In this document: positions 10,800 to 24,059 of the stretch, one piece after another
Layout of the letters: each line of letters starts with the position of its first letter
Position numbering within the stretch: the first letter of the stretch is position 1
Assembly (NCBI RefSeq): GCF_032118995.1
Contig: NC_092648.1
Span: forward strand, 3,487,001 to 3,551,000
Length of the DNA stretch: 64,000 nucleotides
Direction: 5' to 3'
DNA from: Asterias amurensis
Lineage: Eukaryota; Echinodermata; Asteroidea; Forcipulatida; Asteriidae
Position numbers and translations under genes: made by a program
Notes under the pieces: model-generated
Database searches by the model: none
What the model was told of the DNA's origin: nothing
Seen by the model: only the letters and a program-made list of their open reading frames with translations

Positions 10800-13700
10800 T
10801 CGGAACTAATATTTAAACCTTAGAATGGAAAGGTCGAATAAAAAAATAAATGAGATGAACCCTATGACCTTTGACCTTAGCAAGAGTTGCAAGAAGAAAA
10901 ATAGAATAAAGACATGTCAGTTGGTGTATGTTAAATAAAGGTTTATTTGTAGAACAAAAATAAACGATACAAATAAAGACCATTAAGAATACATTACATA
11001 TTAAGTAGTTTAACATTTAAAAATATACAAAAATTACTAAGAATTACAGCAATTTTGTTTCTCAAGTAAACGCAAAGTCTAAAAACCTTAACAAGTAGTT
11101 TTACAACTTAAACTAACAAATAAATACTACAAAATACTTAACAGAGTAACGGACCTCATGCACCTGACTTCATTTGCGTAAAGCGCAATCAACTACAGGT
11201 CAAAGAAGGTTGCGCATTGGCCCAACCACTACACAGTGCGTATTGCAACCATTTTACTTCTAAAGTTTATCAGTGCATTATGTGAAGTACAAACTAAATT
11301 AGCATAATACAAATTACTTGTCTTCCTTAAAAATCTAAGAGTAAAATTTAATTTCTCCTATTGACAGTTCAAAAACTGTGTTCTCTTATCAAGTTGCCCC
11401 CCCCCCCCTCAATTTACTCCATCAGAGTTAAAAATAATACTAGTTAACTTAATTCATAATAAACTACACAGAGCTTGCACTGCAAGCGTTTTATACATAC
11501 TTCAAAAGTTCATGGCATAGCCTTCCTTAATAATTTTAAAGCAAAATTAGTTTCCCCTAATAACAATTAAAACTGCATTCTCTTATCAAGTTGCCGCCCC
11601 CCACCCCTCAATTTACTCCATCAGATTTAAAAAATCTACTAGTTAATTAAATTTATAATAAGAACTACACAGAGCTCGCAATGCAAGCATTTTATACATA
11701 CTTCAATATGGTATAGTTTTAGATTTAAATTGGTTACTGCATAGAGGGTGCTCCGCTATCTTGCTGCCATTTTATTCGTTCTTACTAACAGCACCCTCCT
11801 ACACATGCCTCATTAACAAAACATTTCTTAAAAGTGGTTTTATAAAAGGGAAGCTTACTTAAACTTAATAAACACATCAATTTAATGTTTATAGCATTTA
11901 ATTACAACATTTCTTCTTTTCCTTATTACAGTTTATGTTTTACATGATACCCTTACAGAAAGAGAGGTTGCTTTGTTTTGCCCGGGTTAATAGATGCACC
12001 GTCTGCGTTTAAAATGCACATTAATGTCCGATGTCCGCTATCCGCAGCGCACGTTCACAAAAAACACACCAATATTTTTTTTACCGACGCGACACAAGAT
12101 TTTATGAGCTCCTCAAAGCCTATCTTACACTAAGGTGTAACTCTATCAGTTTCACTTTCTATTTAGTAAAGTAAATTAGCTCTTCTTAAGTATTTCATAT
12201 AATTATAGAATTAATTTTCAAATATGATTACATGTGGTGCATAAATTGAAAACCATAATATACCTAGACAGCTCGGTTAGATTGTTTTTAGTAACGAGAT
12301 ATACATGCATTTTTCTGTTTGTGATGCTCAAAATTGATGCAGATAATTTTACATATACTTAATTTTCAAATTAAACCATTTCATAAAAACTAAACATAAT
12401 ATTAATATACATATGTAGGCCTAGCATCCCCCACTGATTATATTTAAAGTTCACACCTGTAATAACTTTAATTAACCTGTATTTATTGTTTTAATGTTAG
12501 TAAAATAATTTTGTCCTTCCCCATTTTGTGAATGTAATTTTTAAGTTGTCATGAAATTGTTATCATAGGATACATTTATATTTATTTTATTCAAATGACA
12601 TTGATAATTTTTAGTTCCAACTAAGTTGTCGAAAGTTAGTAAAAGAAACTACCCTTATTACACATTGTTATAGTAGTTATTATTAAACTATAAAAGATAT
12701 TTATTTTTAATATTTAATTAGATAATTTTATATATTTTGTTTCCAAATAAAACTGTTTCATTACAACTGTATCATAATATTAATTTACATGTAGGCCTGG
12801 CATCCCCCACTGACTAAATATAAAGTTCATCTTATTAATATTTAATGTTTAGATAAATGACATTGATAAATGTTGGTTCTACTTTAGTTGTGGAATGTTA
12901 GTAGAAGAAACTAGCCTTTATTACATATTGTTAAAGTAATTATAATTACACACTATTTAATTTATTTTCAGGTGTTAAAGGCAAGATCTAATTAAAAAAA
13001 CAATAACACATTCCAGTGCATTAAAGTCATTTATAAAAACAAGACCTACGACGAAACAAATACGATATTTTCGCAATATTCAACGCGCGACAACGTAATC
13101 CGCACGACTCACGCTCAAACCTATCAGCAGCAACCTCTTTCTTATACCAACAAATTTAACCCGTAAACACTTATTTGCTAACAGCACCCTCTTACACATT
13201 CCTCATTAATAGAACATTTCTTAAAGGTAATATTTCATGTAGCCTAGTCATACAAAATAAAAGTGGTTTTACATTTATGAAGCTTACTCTAACTTTATAA
13301 ACACACTGATTTAATATTCAAGCATTTAATTAAATAATTGATTGCTTTTCCTTACCACATGTATTACATGATTTACATGATACCCTTATTACATGATACC
13401 CTTACAGAAGCGAGGCTGCTTTTTTTTGCCCAACATAATAAATGCACCGACTGCGTATAAAATGCACATTAACGTCCGATATCAGAGCGCGCTCATAAAA
13501 AGCAAACGTTATAAACTTGTCAAAGCCAACCTTACACTTTAGTGTAACTCATTCAGTGTCCGTTTATATTTATTGAAATTAATAAGTTCTTAATAATGAT
13601 TTCACATGTAGGCCCGGCATCCCCCACTGATTATATATAAAGTTCATACCTTATCATTATAATTTAATGTTATTTTGGTTAATGTAATTTTTAAATTCAA

Positions 13701-14860
13701 ATGACATTGATAAAGGTTAGTTCTAATTTAGTTGTGGAATGTTAGTATAAGACAACTAGCCTTCATAACATATTGTTGTTGTAATGACATACATGTATAT
13801 TCCTATTTGTGATGCTAAAAGTTAACGCAGATAATTTTATATATTCAATTTCCAAATTAAACAGTTTCATTTAAACTAAACCATAAAACTAATTCACATG
13901 TAGGCCCGGCATCCCCCACTGATTATATATAAAGTTCATACCTGTTAAAATGTAATGTTATTTTGGTTAATGCAATTTTTAAATTCAAATGACATTGATA
14001 AAGGTTAGTTCTAATTTAGTTGTGGAATGTTAGTATAAGACAACTAGCCTTCATAACATATTGATATAGTAATGACATGCATGAATATTCCTATTTGTGA
14101 TGCTAAAAGTTAACGCAGATAATTTTATATATTCAATTTCCAAATTAAACAGTTTCATTTAAACTAAACCATAAAACTAATTCACATGTAGGCCTGGCAT
14201 CCCCCACTGATTATATATAAAGTTCATACCTGTTAAAATGTAATGTTATTTTGGTTAATGCAATTTTTAAATTCAAATGACATTGATAAAGGTTAGTTCT
14301 TATTTAGTTGTGGAATGTTAGTATACGAAAACTAGCCTTCATTACATATTAGGTATTATAATTAAACTATAAAAACCATTTAATTTATTATGAGATGTTA
14401 GTGGTATCAAGATCTAATTCAGTGTTTAAAAAAAAACCAATCAAAGTAAGTTGTTCTAATTAAACAGACTTTGTTATTTACGAAGCCCAAACCATTAGTA
14501 GTTAGTTTCATGATTTATATTTTTATTTGTTAAATTTTGTATTATAATTTGTCTGTGAATTATGAAGAATATACGCGAGCAGTGTAAGTCATTTATACAA
14601 ACAAGACCTATATGACGAAACCTATCCGATATTTCAGCAATATTTTCAACGCCGACGTTATGTCCGCACGACTCGCGCTCAAACCTTTCAGCAGCAACCT
14701 CGTTTCTATACAAACAAATGTAACCAGTGAATACTTATTTGGGGTCTAAAAACAACCAGCCAAAGGTACTGTAAACACCCATTGTAAAGTTTAACATCAC
14801 AAATAAAGAACTAGTACTGGTAATGCATAGTTACATAAAGTACACCACAACAAGCATTTT
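10800..14860. repeat. AT-rich block of stacked duplications
   Basis: No gene is seen. Segments recur at several scales. About 11330-11500 resembles 11520-11700. About 11760-12170 resembles 13140-13560 (CTAACAGCACCCTC, then the GATACCCTTACAGAA region). About 13000-13150 resembles 14580-14740 (ACAAGACCTA through CAGCAGCAACCTC). A unit holding GGCATCCCCCACTGATTATA occurs at about 12425, 12795, 13615, 13905 and 14195. The last three are a ~290 bp tandem array. Confidence 0.7.
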
Positions 14861-14869
14861 GTTTCAGTT

Positions 14870-15890
14870 TGGCCTTACTTTTTTTTTTTTTGGGGGGGGG
14901 TCTTCAACATAGTAAATTCATGGGTTATTTTTACCTGAGCCTAAGGGAGTTTGACCATGAAGAAGCAGCACGCACCTCCGCACAAGGCAGAAGTGGCACA
15001 CACCTCCGCATCAAATGCAGAAGTGGCACGTACCTTCGCATGATAAGTGCAATCTCACAATGTCACCATTATAGGAGCTGATACTCCCATGATAAGAGAC
15101 AGACTATAATGGGATACACTGCAAGACATCATACTTAGGTGACACGCCTTCAACACGATGGATTCTCCCTTAGTTGCTGTGTTTTTTGTTGCTAAGACTA
15201 GGGTAAGGGCTATTCTATTCCAAGTTTAACATTTTTTTTTTTGTGGGGGGGGGGATCAATTCATAATAGTAAATATTGATAGGTTATCTTTGCCTGAGCC
15301 TAAGGGAGTTTGACCATGAAGAAGCAGCACACACCTCCGCACAAGGCAGAAGTGGCACACACCTCCGCATCAAATGCAGAAGTGGCACGCACCTTTGCAT
15401 GATAAGTGCAATCTCACAATGTCACCATTATAGGAGCTGATACTCCCATGATAAGAGACAGACTATAATGGGATACACTGCAAGACATCATACTTGGGTG
15501 ACACGCCTTCAACACAATGGATTCTCCCTTAGTTGCTGTATTTTTTGTTGCTAAGACTAGGGTAAGGGTTGTTCTATTCCAAGTTTAACATTTTTTTTTT
15601 TTTTTTTTTTTTGGGGGGGGGGTTAATTCATAATAGTAAATATTGATGGGTTATCTTTGCCTGAGCCTAAGGGAGTTTGACTGTTAAGAAGCAGCACGCA
15701 CCTCCGCACAAGGCAGAAGTGGCACACACCTCCGCATCAATGCAGAAGTGGCACGCACCTTCGCATGATAAGTGCAATCTCACAATGTCACCATTATAGG
15801 AGCTGACACTCCCATGATAAGAGACAGACTATAATGGGATACACTGCAAGACATCATACTTGGGTGACATGCCTTCAAAACGCTGTATGT
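14870..15890. repeat. ~360 bp tandem repeat, nearly 3 copies
   Basis: Units start at about 14878, 15230 and 15590. Each opens with a poly-T run then a poly-G run, continues with CCTGAGCCTAAGGGAGTTTGA, and has three short sub-repeats around GCAGAAGTGGCACACACCTC. The copies are very similar, so the array is young. The homopolymer openings vary in length. Confidence 0.85.
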
Positions 15891-16565
15891 CTCCCACATT
15901 TTTTGTTTCAAATCCTTGTTTGTGATGCACAACATATAATGCAGATATATTCAAGAACTAAACTTCTTTCACATAAAAGCTTATAATTATAAAACTTTTT
16001 AAGTACAACATTATACATAAGTACACCATAGCAAGTATTTTTTGTCATCAGATTTTGCTGATTGTCATCCGGGTAAGCTTAGTTCAATTAGCAGGGCTAC
16101 CAACGTGCAGGTTCCAGGATACCAGCCCCACACGCTTTCTGAGATCGTAAGAGCCAATTGCACCGCCCCTTAAGGGGACGGGTCCGGTCCACTGTCCCAA
16201 CTTCGGCGCCAGGACAGCCTCCCTACTCTTACTAACGCGGTCCCTAGTTGAAAGGACTAGGGACTACTTCCGTTGGTCAACCATTTGTGATAACACCGGC
16301 ACCATCCTGACAGATGAGGAGCCCAAATGCACCTTTAAGATCAACCACCCAGTGGCCCGAGCCGGAAGTAGGACCCCACATGCCACGTGCAAGTGTCCAG
16401 GTCCCTTTAATCTAACTGACGCACCACAAAGATCGCTAAATTTGCTTACAAGCGCATTATGCAATTTCACAATTTATCGCAATTTCAAAGCGCATTTGTG
16501 CTTGCTTGCAATGGTGTACTCATTTACAAGATGTCAATTTAAATGATAACACATGAAGATACTTC
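15890..16565. other. No assigned gene; GC-richer block 16070-16450
   Basis: From about 16070 to 16450 the sequence is clearly richer in G+C than its surroundings. One plus-strand frame is open from about 16270 to 16450 and includes several cysteines. I do not recognise the product and see no convincing splice pair. It may be a decayed exon or part of an unlabelled repeat. Confidence 0.3.
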
Positions 16566-16566
16566 T

Positions 16567-16927
16567 TAATGGCACTGGATACCTTTGGTAATTGTCAAAG
16601 ACCAATATTCTCACTTGGTGTATCCCAACATATGCATAAAATAACAAATTTTGGCACAATTGGTCATTGAATTTGCAAGAGCATAATAAAAGAAAAAACA
16701 CCCTTGTTACATTACTTTGTGTGCTTTCAGATGCATAATAAAAGGCTTCAGCTGAAGCGTTTTATTATCTGGCAGAGAATTTACTTCATTCACAAAAATT
16801 ACATTACGTGAGTAGGAGCCGTTTCTCACATTGTTTTATACTATCAATAGCTCTCCATTGCAAGTTAACAAGTAAACTTTTATACTAAAAAGTATTTTGA
16901 GTAATTACCAATAGTGTCCAGTGCCTT
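16567..16927. mobile_element. MITE family A, copy 3
   Basis: Ends GGCACTGGATACCTTTGG and CCAATAGTGTCCAGTGCC, with the usual interior (CTCACTTGGTGTATCCCAACAT). It is more divergent than the copies near 54-59 kb. Confidence 0.7.
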
Positions 16928-17042
16928 CACACCTCTACACAAAAGTAAGAATACCATTACAAGAAAATAAATTTAAAAGGGGAGAGGTTACCAGCACTTA
17001 CACCCTTAGCCAAGATCCTCAGCATCTGGCCATAATTACAAC

Positions 17043-17560
17043 GAAAAATTGATCAGCTTAAAACGAGAATTAAAAGCACAAAAAGTGCATAATTAAACGA
17101 ATACAGATGAGTTTTCAGGCGACTCTTGAAGGAAGTGACCGAAGTAGCTTGGCAAACAATAAGAGGAAGACTGTTCCTTAAGATGGGAGCAGCATTGGCT
17201 CCCATTATGCGAAGTAGAGACTCTGTGGGGAGCTTGCAGTAGACACTGTGACGATGAGCGAAGACAACGAGGAGGTGTATACGAGGTTTAAAGTTCAGAG
17301 ACTCTGTGGGGAGCTTGCAGCAGACACTGTGACGATGAGCGAAGACGAGGGGGTTTATACGAGTTTTTAAGTTCGGTGATACATGCAGGAGCGAGATCAT
17401 GTTGAGACTTGTAAGTGAGCTTGAACACAAGTGTCCATGATTGGGAGCCAGTAGACGGAGACAACGAAGAATAGGGATATCTCGGAGACTGTACCAAAAG
17501 CGGGCGGCATTGTTCCGAATACATTGCAACTTATTCAGTTGATAAAAACACATTTATAAT
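17043..17560 (-). mobile_element. LINE 3' fragment (CR1/L2-like reverse transcriptase C-terminus)
   Basis: Minus-strand frames read like the tail of a non-LTR reverse transcriptase: LQCIRNNAARFWYSLRDIPI, then YKSQHDLAPACITEL, then RNSLPLIVCQATSV and SFKSRLKTHLYSF. These match the usual order in CR1/L2-type ORF2 (LQ..QN.AAR, L..L..L.P.Y...L, R.WN.LP..V..A.S...FK..LK..LF). The frame changes inside the fragment, and an ~80 bp stretch (GAGACTCTGTGGGGAGCTTG onward) is repeated in tandem at 17217-17365. It is a dead 5'-truncated copy. Confidence 0.75.
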
Positions 17561-17750
17561 ACCTTACTGTTGAAGACAACAAACTGATTGTTACATCCAT
17601 AATTGCTTCCAGCTATAAAAGATGTCTTGACGATCGCGATGTTTTAATATGCGTGGCTCTATACCCAGTATCCTTGATGACATCAGTCGTGGTGATTCCA
17701 TTCTGAAAATCTTTTGAAGAAACTATTCCCTTTATCTCCGTCTCTGAAAG
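17555..17750. repeat. Left flank of the 60 bp array, similar to 24060-24260
   Basis: It matches the right flank of the array in the same orientation: AACAAACTG near both starts, then CGATG(T)(A/T)TT, then GTGGTGATTCCAT. On the minus strand both flanks read an acceptor-like ...TTTCAG or ...ATTTCAG, then about 44 bases, then GGAATCACCAC. In that frame each gives Gly-Ile-Thr-Thr-Thr-Asp followed by a stop within about 30 codons. Confidence 0.5.
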
Positions 17751-17929
17751 GTCAAGTTTGAAGACCAGAAATTAAAATCTGCCAACAAATTTAAATGCAC
17801 ACTTTAAAACTACATGTACCAAAAGCGACATATTTGTCTTGACATTAAGGTTTAAAATCTAGCTTGCCTCTGTACTTTCCAAAATGTAGAGGGTAGTGGG
17901 ACGAAGGATATCTCACTATCACCTGTGCC

Positions 17930-20900
17930 GGATTGGTCCAACCAAAGGTTTAACGCTCAAAAACAACATCGTCAACAAGTGACATACCAGCACAAGCAAG
18001 AAGCAACAGTGAACCAACTTCAGCAACAAGTGACAAAGCTGCTGACGCTCAAGAAAGTAAAATTAAGCAACATTGGCAACCAGTGGCATTTAACCAAAGG
18101 TCTGTCACTCAAGACAGTAAAGTAAAGCAACATTGGCAACCAGTGGCATTTAACCAAAGGTCTGTCACTCAAGACAGTAAAGTAAAGCAACATTGGCAAC
18201 CAGTGGCATACAACCAAAAGTCTGTCGCTCAAGAAAGTAAAGTTAAGCAACATTGGCAACCAGTGGCATACCACCAAAGGTCTGTCACTCAAGACAGTAA
18301 AGTAAAGCAACATTGGCAACCAGTGGCATTTAACCAAAGGTCTGTTGCTCAAGTAAGGAAAGTAAAGCAAAGCAACATTGGCAACCAGTGGCGTTTAACC
18401 AAAGGTATGTTGCTCAAGTAAGGAAAGTAAAGCAACATTGGCAACCAGTGGCGTTTAACCAAAGGTCTGTTGCTCAAGTAAGGAAAGTAAAGCAAAGCAA
18501 CATTGGCAACCAGTGGCATACAACCAAAGGTCTGTTGCTCAAGTAAGTAAAGTAAAGCAACATTGGCAACCAATGGCATACAACCAAAGGTCTGTTGCTC
18601 AAGAAAGTAAAGTAAAGCAACATTGGCAACCAGTGGCATTTAACCAAAGGTCTGTTGCTCAAGAAAGGAAAGTAAAGCAAAGCAACATTGACAACCAGTG
18701 GCATACAACCAAAGGTCTGTTGCTCAAGTAAGGAAAGTAAAGCAACATTGGCAACCAGTGGCATACAACCAAAGGTCTGTCGCTCAAGTAAGGAAAGTAA
18801 AGCAAAGCAACATTGGCAACCAGTGGCATACAACCAAAGGTCTGTTGCTCAAGTAAGTAAAGTAAAGCAACATTGGCAACCAATGGCATACAACCAAAGG
18901 TCTGTCGCTCAAGAAAGTAAAGTTAAGCAACATTGGCAACCAGTGGCGTTCAACCAAAGGTCTGTCGCTCAAGAAAGTAAAGTTAAGCAACATTGGCAAC
19001 CAGTGGCATACAACCAAAGGTCTGTCGCTCAAGTAAGGAAAGTAAAGCAAAGCAACATTGGCAACCAGTGGCATACAACCAAAGGTCTGTTGCTCAAGTA
19101 AGTAAAGTAAAGCAACACTGGCAACCAATGGCATACAACCAAAGGTCTGTCGCTCAAGAAAGTAAAGTAAAGCAACATTGGCAACCAGTGCCATACAACC
19201 AAAGGTCTGTCGCTCAAGAAAGTAAAGTTAAGCAACATTGGCAACCAGTGGCGTTTAACCAAAGGTCTGTTGCTCAAGAAAGTAAAGTTAAGCAACATTG
19301 GCAACCAGTGGCGTTTAACCAAAGGTCTGTTGCTCAAGAAAGTAAAGTTAAGCAACATTGGCAACCAGTGGCGTTTAACCAAAGGTCTGTTGCTCAAGTA
19401 AGTAAAGCAAAGCAAAGTAACAATGGCAACCAGTGGCATACAACCAAAGGTCTGTCGCTCAAGAAAGTAAAGTAAAGCAACATTGGCAACCAGTGGCATA
19501 CAACCAAAGGTCTGTCGCTCAAGAAAGTAAAGTAAAGCAACACTGGCAACCAGTGGTATACAACCAAAGGTCTGTTGCTCAAGAAAGTAAAGTAAAGCAA
19601 CATTGGCAACCAGTGGCATTTAACCAAAGGTCTGTTGCTCAAGTAAGGAAAGTAAAGCAAAGCAACGCAACATTGGCAACCAGTGGCGTTTAACCAAAGG
19701 TCTGTTGCTCAAGAAAGTAAAGCAAAGCAACATTGGCAACCAGTGGCATACAACCAAAGGTCTGTTGCTCAACTAAGTAAAGTTAAGCAACATTGGCAAC
19801 CAGTGACATTTAACAACAGGTCTGTTGCTCAAGAAATTAAAGTAAAGCAACCAGTAGCATACAACCAAAGGTCTGTTGCTCAAGTAAGTAAAGTTAAGCA
19901 ACATTGGCAACCAATGGCATACAACCAAAGGTCTGCTGCTCATGAAAGTAGAGTAAAGCAACATTGGCAACCAGTGGCGTTCAACCAAAGGTCTGTTGCT
20001 CAAGAAATTAAGTTAAAGCAACGGTGGCAACCAGTGGCATTTAACCAAAGGTCTGTTGCACATGAAAGTAAATTAAAGCAACATTGGCAACCAGTGGCGT
20101 TCAACCAAAGGTCTGTTGCTCAAGAAAGTAAAGTAAAGCAACATTGGCAACCAGTGGCATTTAACCAAAGGTCTGTTGCACATGAAAGTAAATTAAAGCA
20201 ACATTGGCAACCAGTGGCGTTCAACCAAAGGTCTGTTGCTCAAGAAAGTAAAGTAAAGCAACATTGGCAACCAGTGGCATTTAACCAAAGGTCTGTTGCA
20301 CATGAAAGTAAATTAAAGCAACATTGGCAACCAGTGGCGTTCAACCAAAGGTCTGTTGCTCAAGAAAGTAAAGTAAAGCAACATTGGCAACCAGTGGCAT
20401 TTAACCAAAGGTCTGTTGCTCAAGAAAGTAAAGCAAAGCAACATTGGCAACCAGTGGCATACAACCAAAGGTCTGTTGCTCAAGTAAGGAAAGTAAAGCA
20501 AAGCTACATTGGCAACCAGTGGCATTTAACCAAAGGTCTGCTGCTCAAGAAAGCAACATTGGCAACCAGTGGCATTTAACCAAAGGTCTGTTGCTCATGA
20601 AAGTAAAGTAAAGCAACATTGGCAACCAGTGGCATTTAACCAAAGGTCTGTTGCTCATGAAAGTAGAGTAAAGCAACATTTGCAACCAGTGGCATTTAAC
20701 CAAAGGTCTGTTGCTCAAGAAATTAAGTTAAAGCAACATTGGCAACCAGTGGCATTTAACCAAAGGTCTGTTGCTCAAGAAATTAAAGTAAAGCAACATT
20801 GGCAACCAGCAGCAAACAACCAAGGGTCTGTCGCTCAAGAAAGTAAAGTAAAGCAACATTGGCAACCAGTGGCATTTAACCAAAGGTCTGTTGCACATGA

Positions 20901-23900
20901 AAGTAGAGTAAAGCAACATTTGCAACCAGTGGCATTTAACCAAAGGTCTGTTGCTCAAGAAATTAAAGTAAAGCAACATTGGCAACCAGCAGCAAACAAC
21001 CAAGGGTCTGTCGCTCAAGAAAGTAAAGTAAAGCAACATTGGCAACCAGTGGCATTTAAACAAAGGTCTGTTGCACATGAAAGTAAATTAAAGCAACATT
21101 GGCAACCAGTGGCGTTCAACCAAAGGTCTGTTGCTCAAGAAAGTAAAGTAAAGCAACATTGGCAACCAGTGGCATTTAACCAAAGGTCTGTTGCACATGA
21201 AAGTAAATTAAAGCAACATTGGCAACCAGTGGCGTTCAACCAAAGGTATGTTGCTAAAAAAAAGTAAATTAAAGCAACATTGGCAACCAGTGGCGTTCAA
21301 CCAAAGGTCTGTTGCTCAAGAAAGTAAAGCAAAGCAACATTGGCAACCAGTGGCATACAACCAAAGGTCTGTTGCTCAAGTAAGGAAAGTAAAGCAAAGC
21401 TACATTGGCAACCAGTGGCATTTAACCAAAGGTCTGCTGCTCAAGAAAGCAACATTGGCAACCAGTGGCATTTAACCAAAGGTCTGTTGCTCATGAAAGT
21501 AAAGTAAAGCAACATTGGCAACCAGTGGCATTTAACCAAAGGTCTGTTGCTCATGAAAGTAGAGTAAAGCAACATTTGCAACCAGTGGCATTTAACCAAA
21601 GGTCTGTTGCTCAAGAAATTAAGTTAAAGCAACATTGGCAACCAGTGGCATTTAACCAAAGGTCTGTTGCTCAAGAAATTAAAGTAAAGCAACATTGGCA
21701 ACCAGCAGCAAACAACCAAGGGTCTGTCGCTCAAGAAAGTAAAGTAAAGCAACATTGGCAACCAGTGGCATTTAACCAAAGGTCTGTTGCACATGAAAGT
21801 AAATTAAAGCAACATTGGCAACCAGTGGCGTTCAACCAAAGGTATGTTGCTAAAAAAAAGTAAAGTAAAGCAACATTGGCAACCAGTGGCATACAACCAA
21901 AGGTCTGTTGCTTGTGAAAGTAAAGTAAAGCAACATTGGCAACCAGTGGCATTTAACCAAAGGTCTGTCGCTCAAGATAGTAAAGGAAAGCAACATTGGC
22001 AACCAGTGGCATTTAACCTAAGGTCTGCAGCTCGAGAAAGTAAAGTAAAGCAACATTGGCAACCAGTGGCATACAACCAAAGGTCTGTTGCTTGTGAAAG
22101 TAAAGTAAAGCAACATTGGCAACCAGTGGCATTTAACCAAAGGTCTGTCGCTCAAGATAGTAAAGGAAAGCAACATTGGCAACCAGTGGCATTTAACCTA
22201 AGGTCTGCTGCTCGAGAAAGTAAAGTTAAGCAACATTGGCAACCAGTGGCATACAACCAAAGGTCTGTCACTCAAGACAGTAAAGTAAAGCAACATTGGC
22301 AACCAGCGGCATACAACCAAAGGTCTGTTGCTCAAGAAAGTAAAGTAAAGCAACATTGGCAACCAGTGGCATTTAACCAAAGGTCTGTCGCTCAAGACAG
22401 TAAAGTAAAGCAACATTGGCAACCAGCGGCATACAACCAAAGGTCCGTCGCTCAAGAAAGTAAAGTTAAGCAACATTGGCAACCAGTGGCATACAACCAA
22501 AGGTCTGTTGCTCAAGAAAGTAAAGTATAGCAACATTGGCAACCAGTGGCATTTAACCAAAAGGTCTGTCGCTCAAGACAGTAAAGTAAAGCAACATTGG
22601 CAACCAGTGGCATTTAACCAAAGGTCTGTCGCTCAAAAAAACAAGTTCAGCAACATTGGCAACCCGTGACATTTAACCAAAGGTCTGTCGCTCAAGAAAG
22701 TAAACCAAATCAACATTTGCAACCAGTGGCTTTACCACCAAAGGTCTGTCGCTCAAGAAAGTAAAGTAAAGCAACATTGGCAACCAGTGGCTTTACCACC
22801 AAAGGTCTGTCGCTCAAGAAAGTAAACCAAATCAACATTTGCAACCAGTGGCATACTACCAGAGGCCTGCTGCTCAAGAAAGTAAAGTAAAGCAACATTG
22901 GCAACCAGCAGCATTAACCAAAGGTCTGCTGCTCAAGAAAGTAAAGTAAAGCAACATTAACAACCAGTGGCATACCACCAAAGGTCTGTCGCTCAAGAAA
23001 GTAAAGTTAAGCAACACTGGTAACCAGTGGCATACCACCAAAGGTTTGTCGCTCAAGAAAGTAAAGTTCAGCAACATTGGCAACCAGTGGCTTACCACCA
23101 AAGGTCTGTTGCTCAAAAAAGTAAAGTAAAGCAACATTGGCAACCAAAAGGCATACCACCAAAGGTTTGTCGCTCAAGAAAGTAAAGTTAAGCAACATTG
23201 GCAACCAGTGACATTTAACCAAAGGTCTGTTGCTCAAGAAAGGAAAGTAAAGCAAAGCAACATTGACAGTAAACCCGGCCAGCAACCAGTGGCATAGCAC
23301 CACAGGCACCTCGCTCAAGAAAAGAAAGTGAACTGACATCAGCAACCAGTAGCTTACCACCAATGGTCTATTGCTAAAGAACCAACAGTGAACCGACGTC
23401 AGCAACCAGTGGCATACCACAACAGGCCTGCTGCTCAAGAAAGTAAAGTTAAGCAACATTGGCAACCAGTGACATACCACTAAAAGCCTGTCGCTGATGA
23501 AATGAGAATGAACAGACATCAGCAATCAGTGGCATACCACCAAAGGTCTATCGCTCAAGAAACGACAGTAAACTGTCATCAGCAACCAGTGGCATACAAC
23601 CACAGGTCTGTCGCTCAAGAAAGAAAAGTAAAGCATCATTGGAAACCAGCAGTGGCATACCACTAAAAGCCGGTCACTGATGAAACGACAATGAACCGAG
23701 ATCAGCAACCAGTGGCATACCACCACAGGCCAGTCGCTCAAGAAATGACAGTGAACCGACATCAGCAAACCAGTGGCATACCACCACAGGCCGGCGCTCA
23801 AGAAATGACAGTGCATTTACATCAGCAAACCAGTGGCATACCACCACAGGCCGGCGCTCAAGAAATGACAGTGCATTAACATCAGCAAACCAGTGGCATA

Positions 23901-24005
23901 CCACCACAGGCCGGCGCTCAAGAAATGACAGTGCACCAACATCAGCAAACCAGTGGCATACCACCACAGGCCGGCGCTCATCAAACAACAGTGGAACGGC
24001 ACTGG
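17930..24005. repeat. 60 bp minisatellite, about 100 units
   Basis: The unit contains AAGCAACATTGGCAACCAGT, GGCATTTAACCAAAGGTCTG and TTGCTCAAGAAAGTAAAGT. Because 60 is a multiple of three and the unit has no stop in several frames, long open frames arise on both strands (up to 298 codons plus, 196 minus). The plus reading gives HWQPVAFNQRSVAQES-type repeats. Units at both edges (before 18050 and after 23260) are divergent, while the middle is homogenised, as unequal exchange produces. Units with an extra AAGCA motif shift the frame often, so one continuous protein is not supported. Confidence 0.9.
20040..22400. repeat. Higher-order repeats inside the 60 bp array
   Basis: A 120 bp dimer (a GCACATGAAAGTAAATTAAA unit alternating with a GCTCAAGAAAGTAAAGTAAA unit) repeats between 20040 and 20400. 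A block starting near 20465 (AAAGCTACATTGGCAACC, CTGCTGCTCAAGAAAGCAAC) recurs near 21361, about 896 bp later. A 180 bp trimer with CTTGTGAAAG recurs at 21910 and 22090. These show recent amplification at several unit sizes. Confidence 0.8.
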
Positions 24006-24059
24006 TGTACTTATTTCCAACTGTATAAAAAATATAACAACGTTAAACCAAAAACTCTA

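Noticed and set aside
16270-16450. Cysteine-containing extracellular exon on the plus strand
   Set aside because: Open for only about 60 codons with no convincing splice sites or family match; noted as an unassigned GC-rich block instead.
18083-21863. A single long repeat protein encoded by the 60 bp array
   Set aside because: Units with extra bases change the frame many times and both strands are equally open. Kept as a question, not as a gene.
17930-24005. CRISPR array
   Set aside because: Repeats are contiguous without unique spacers, and the context is an animal genome.
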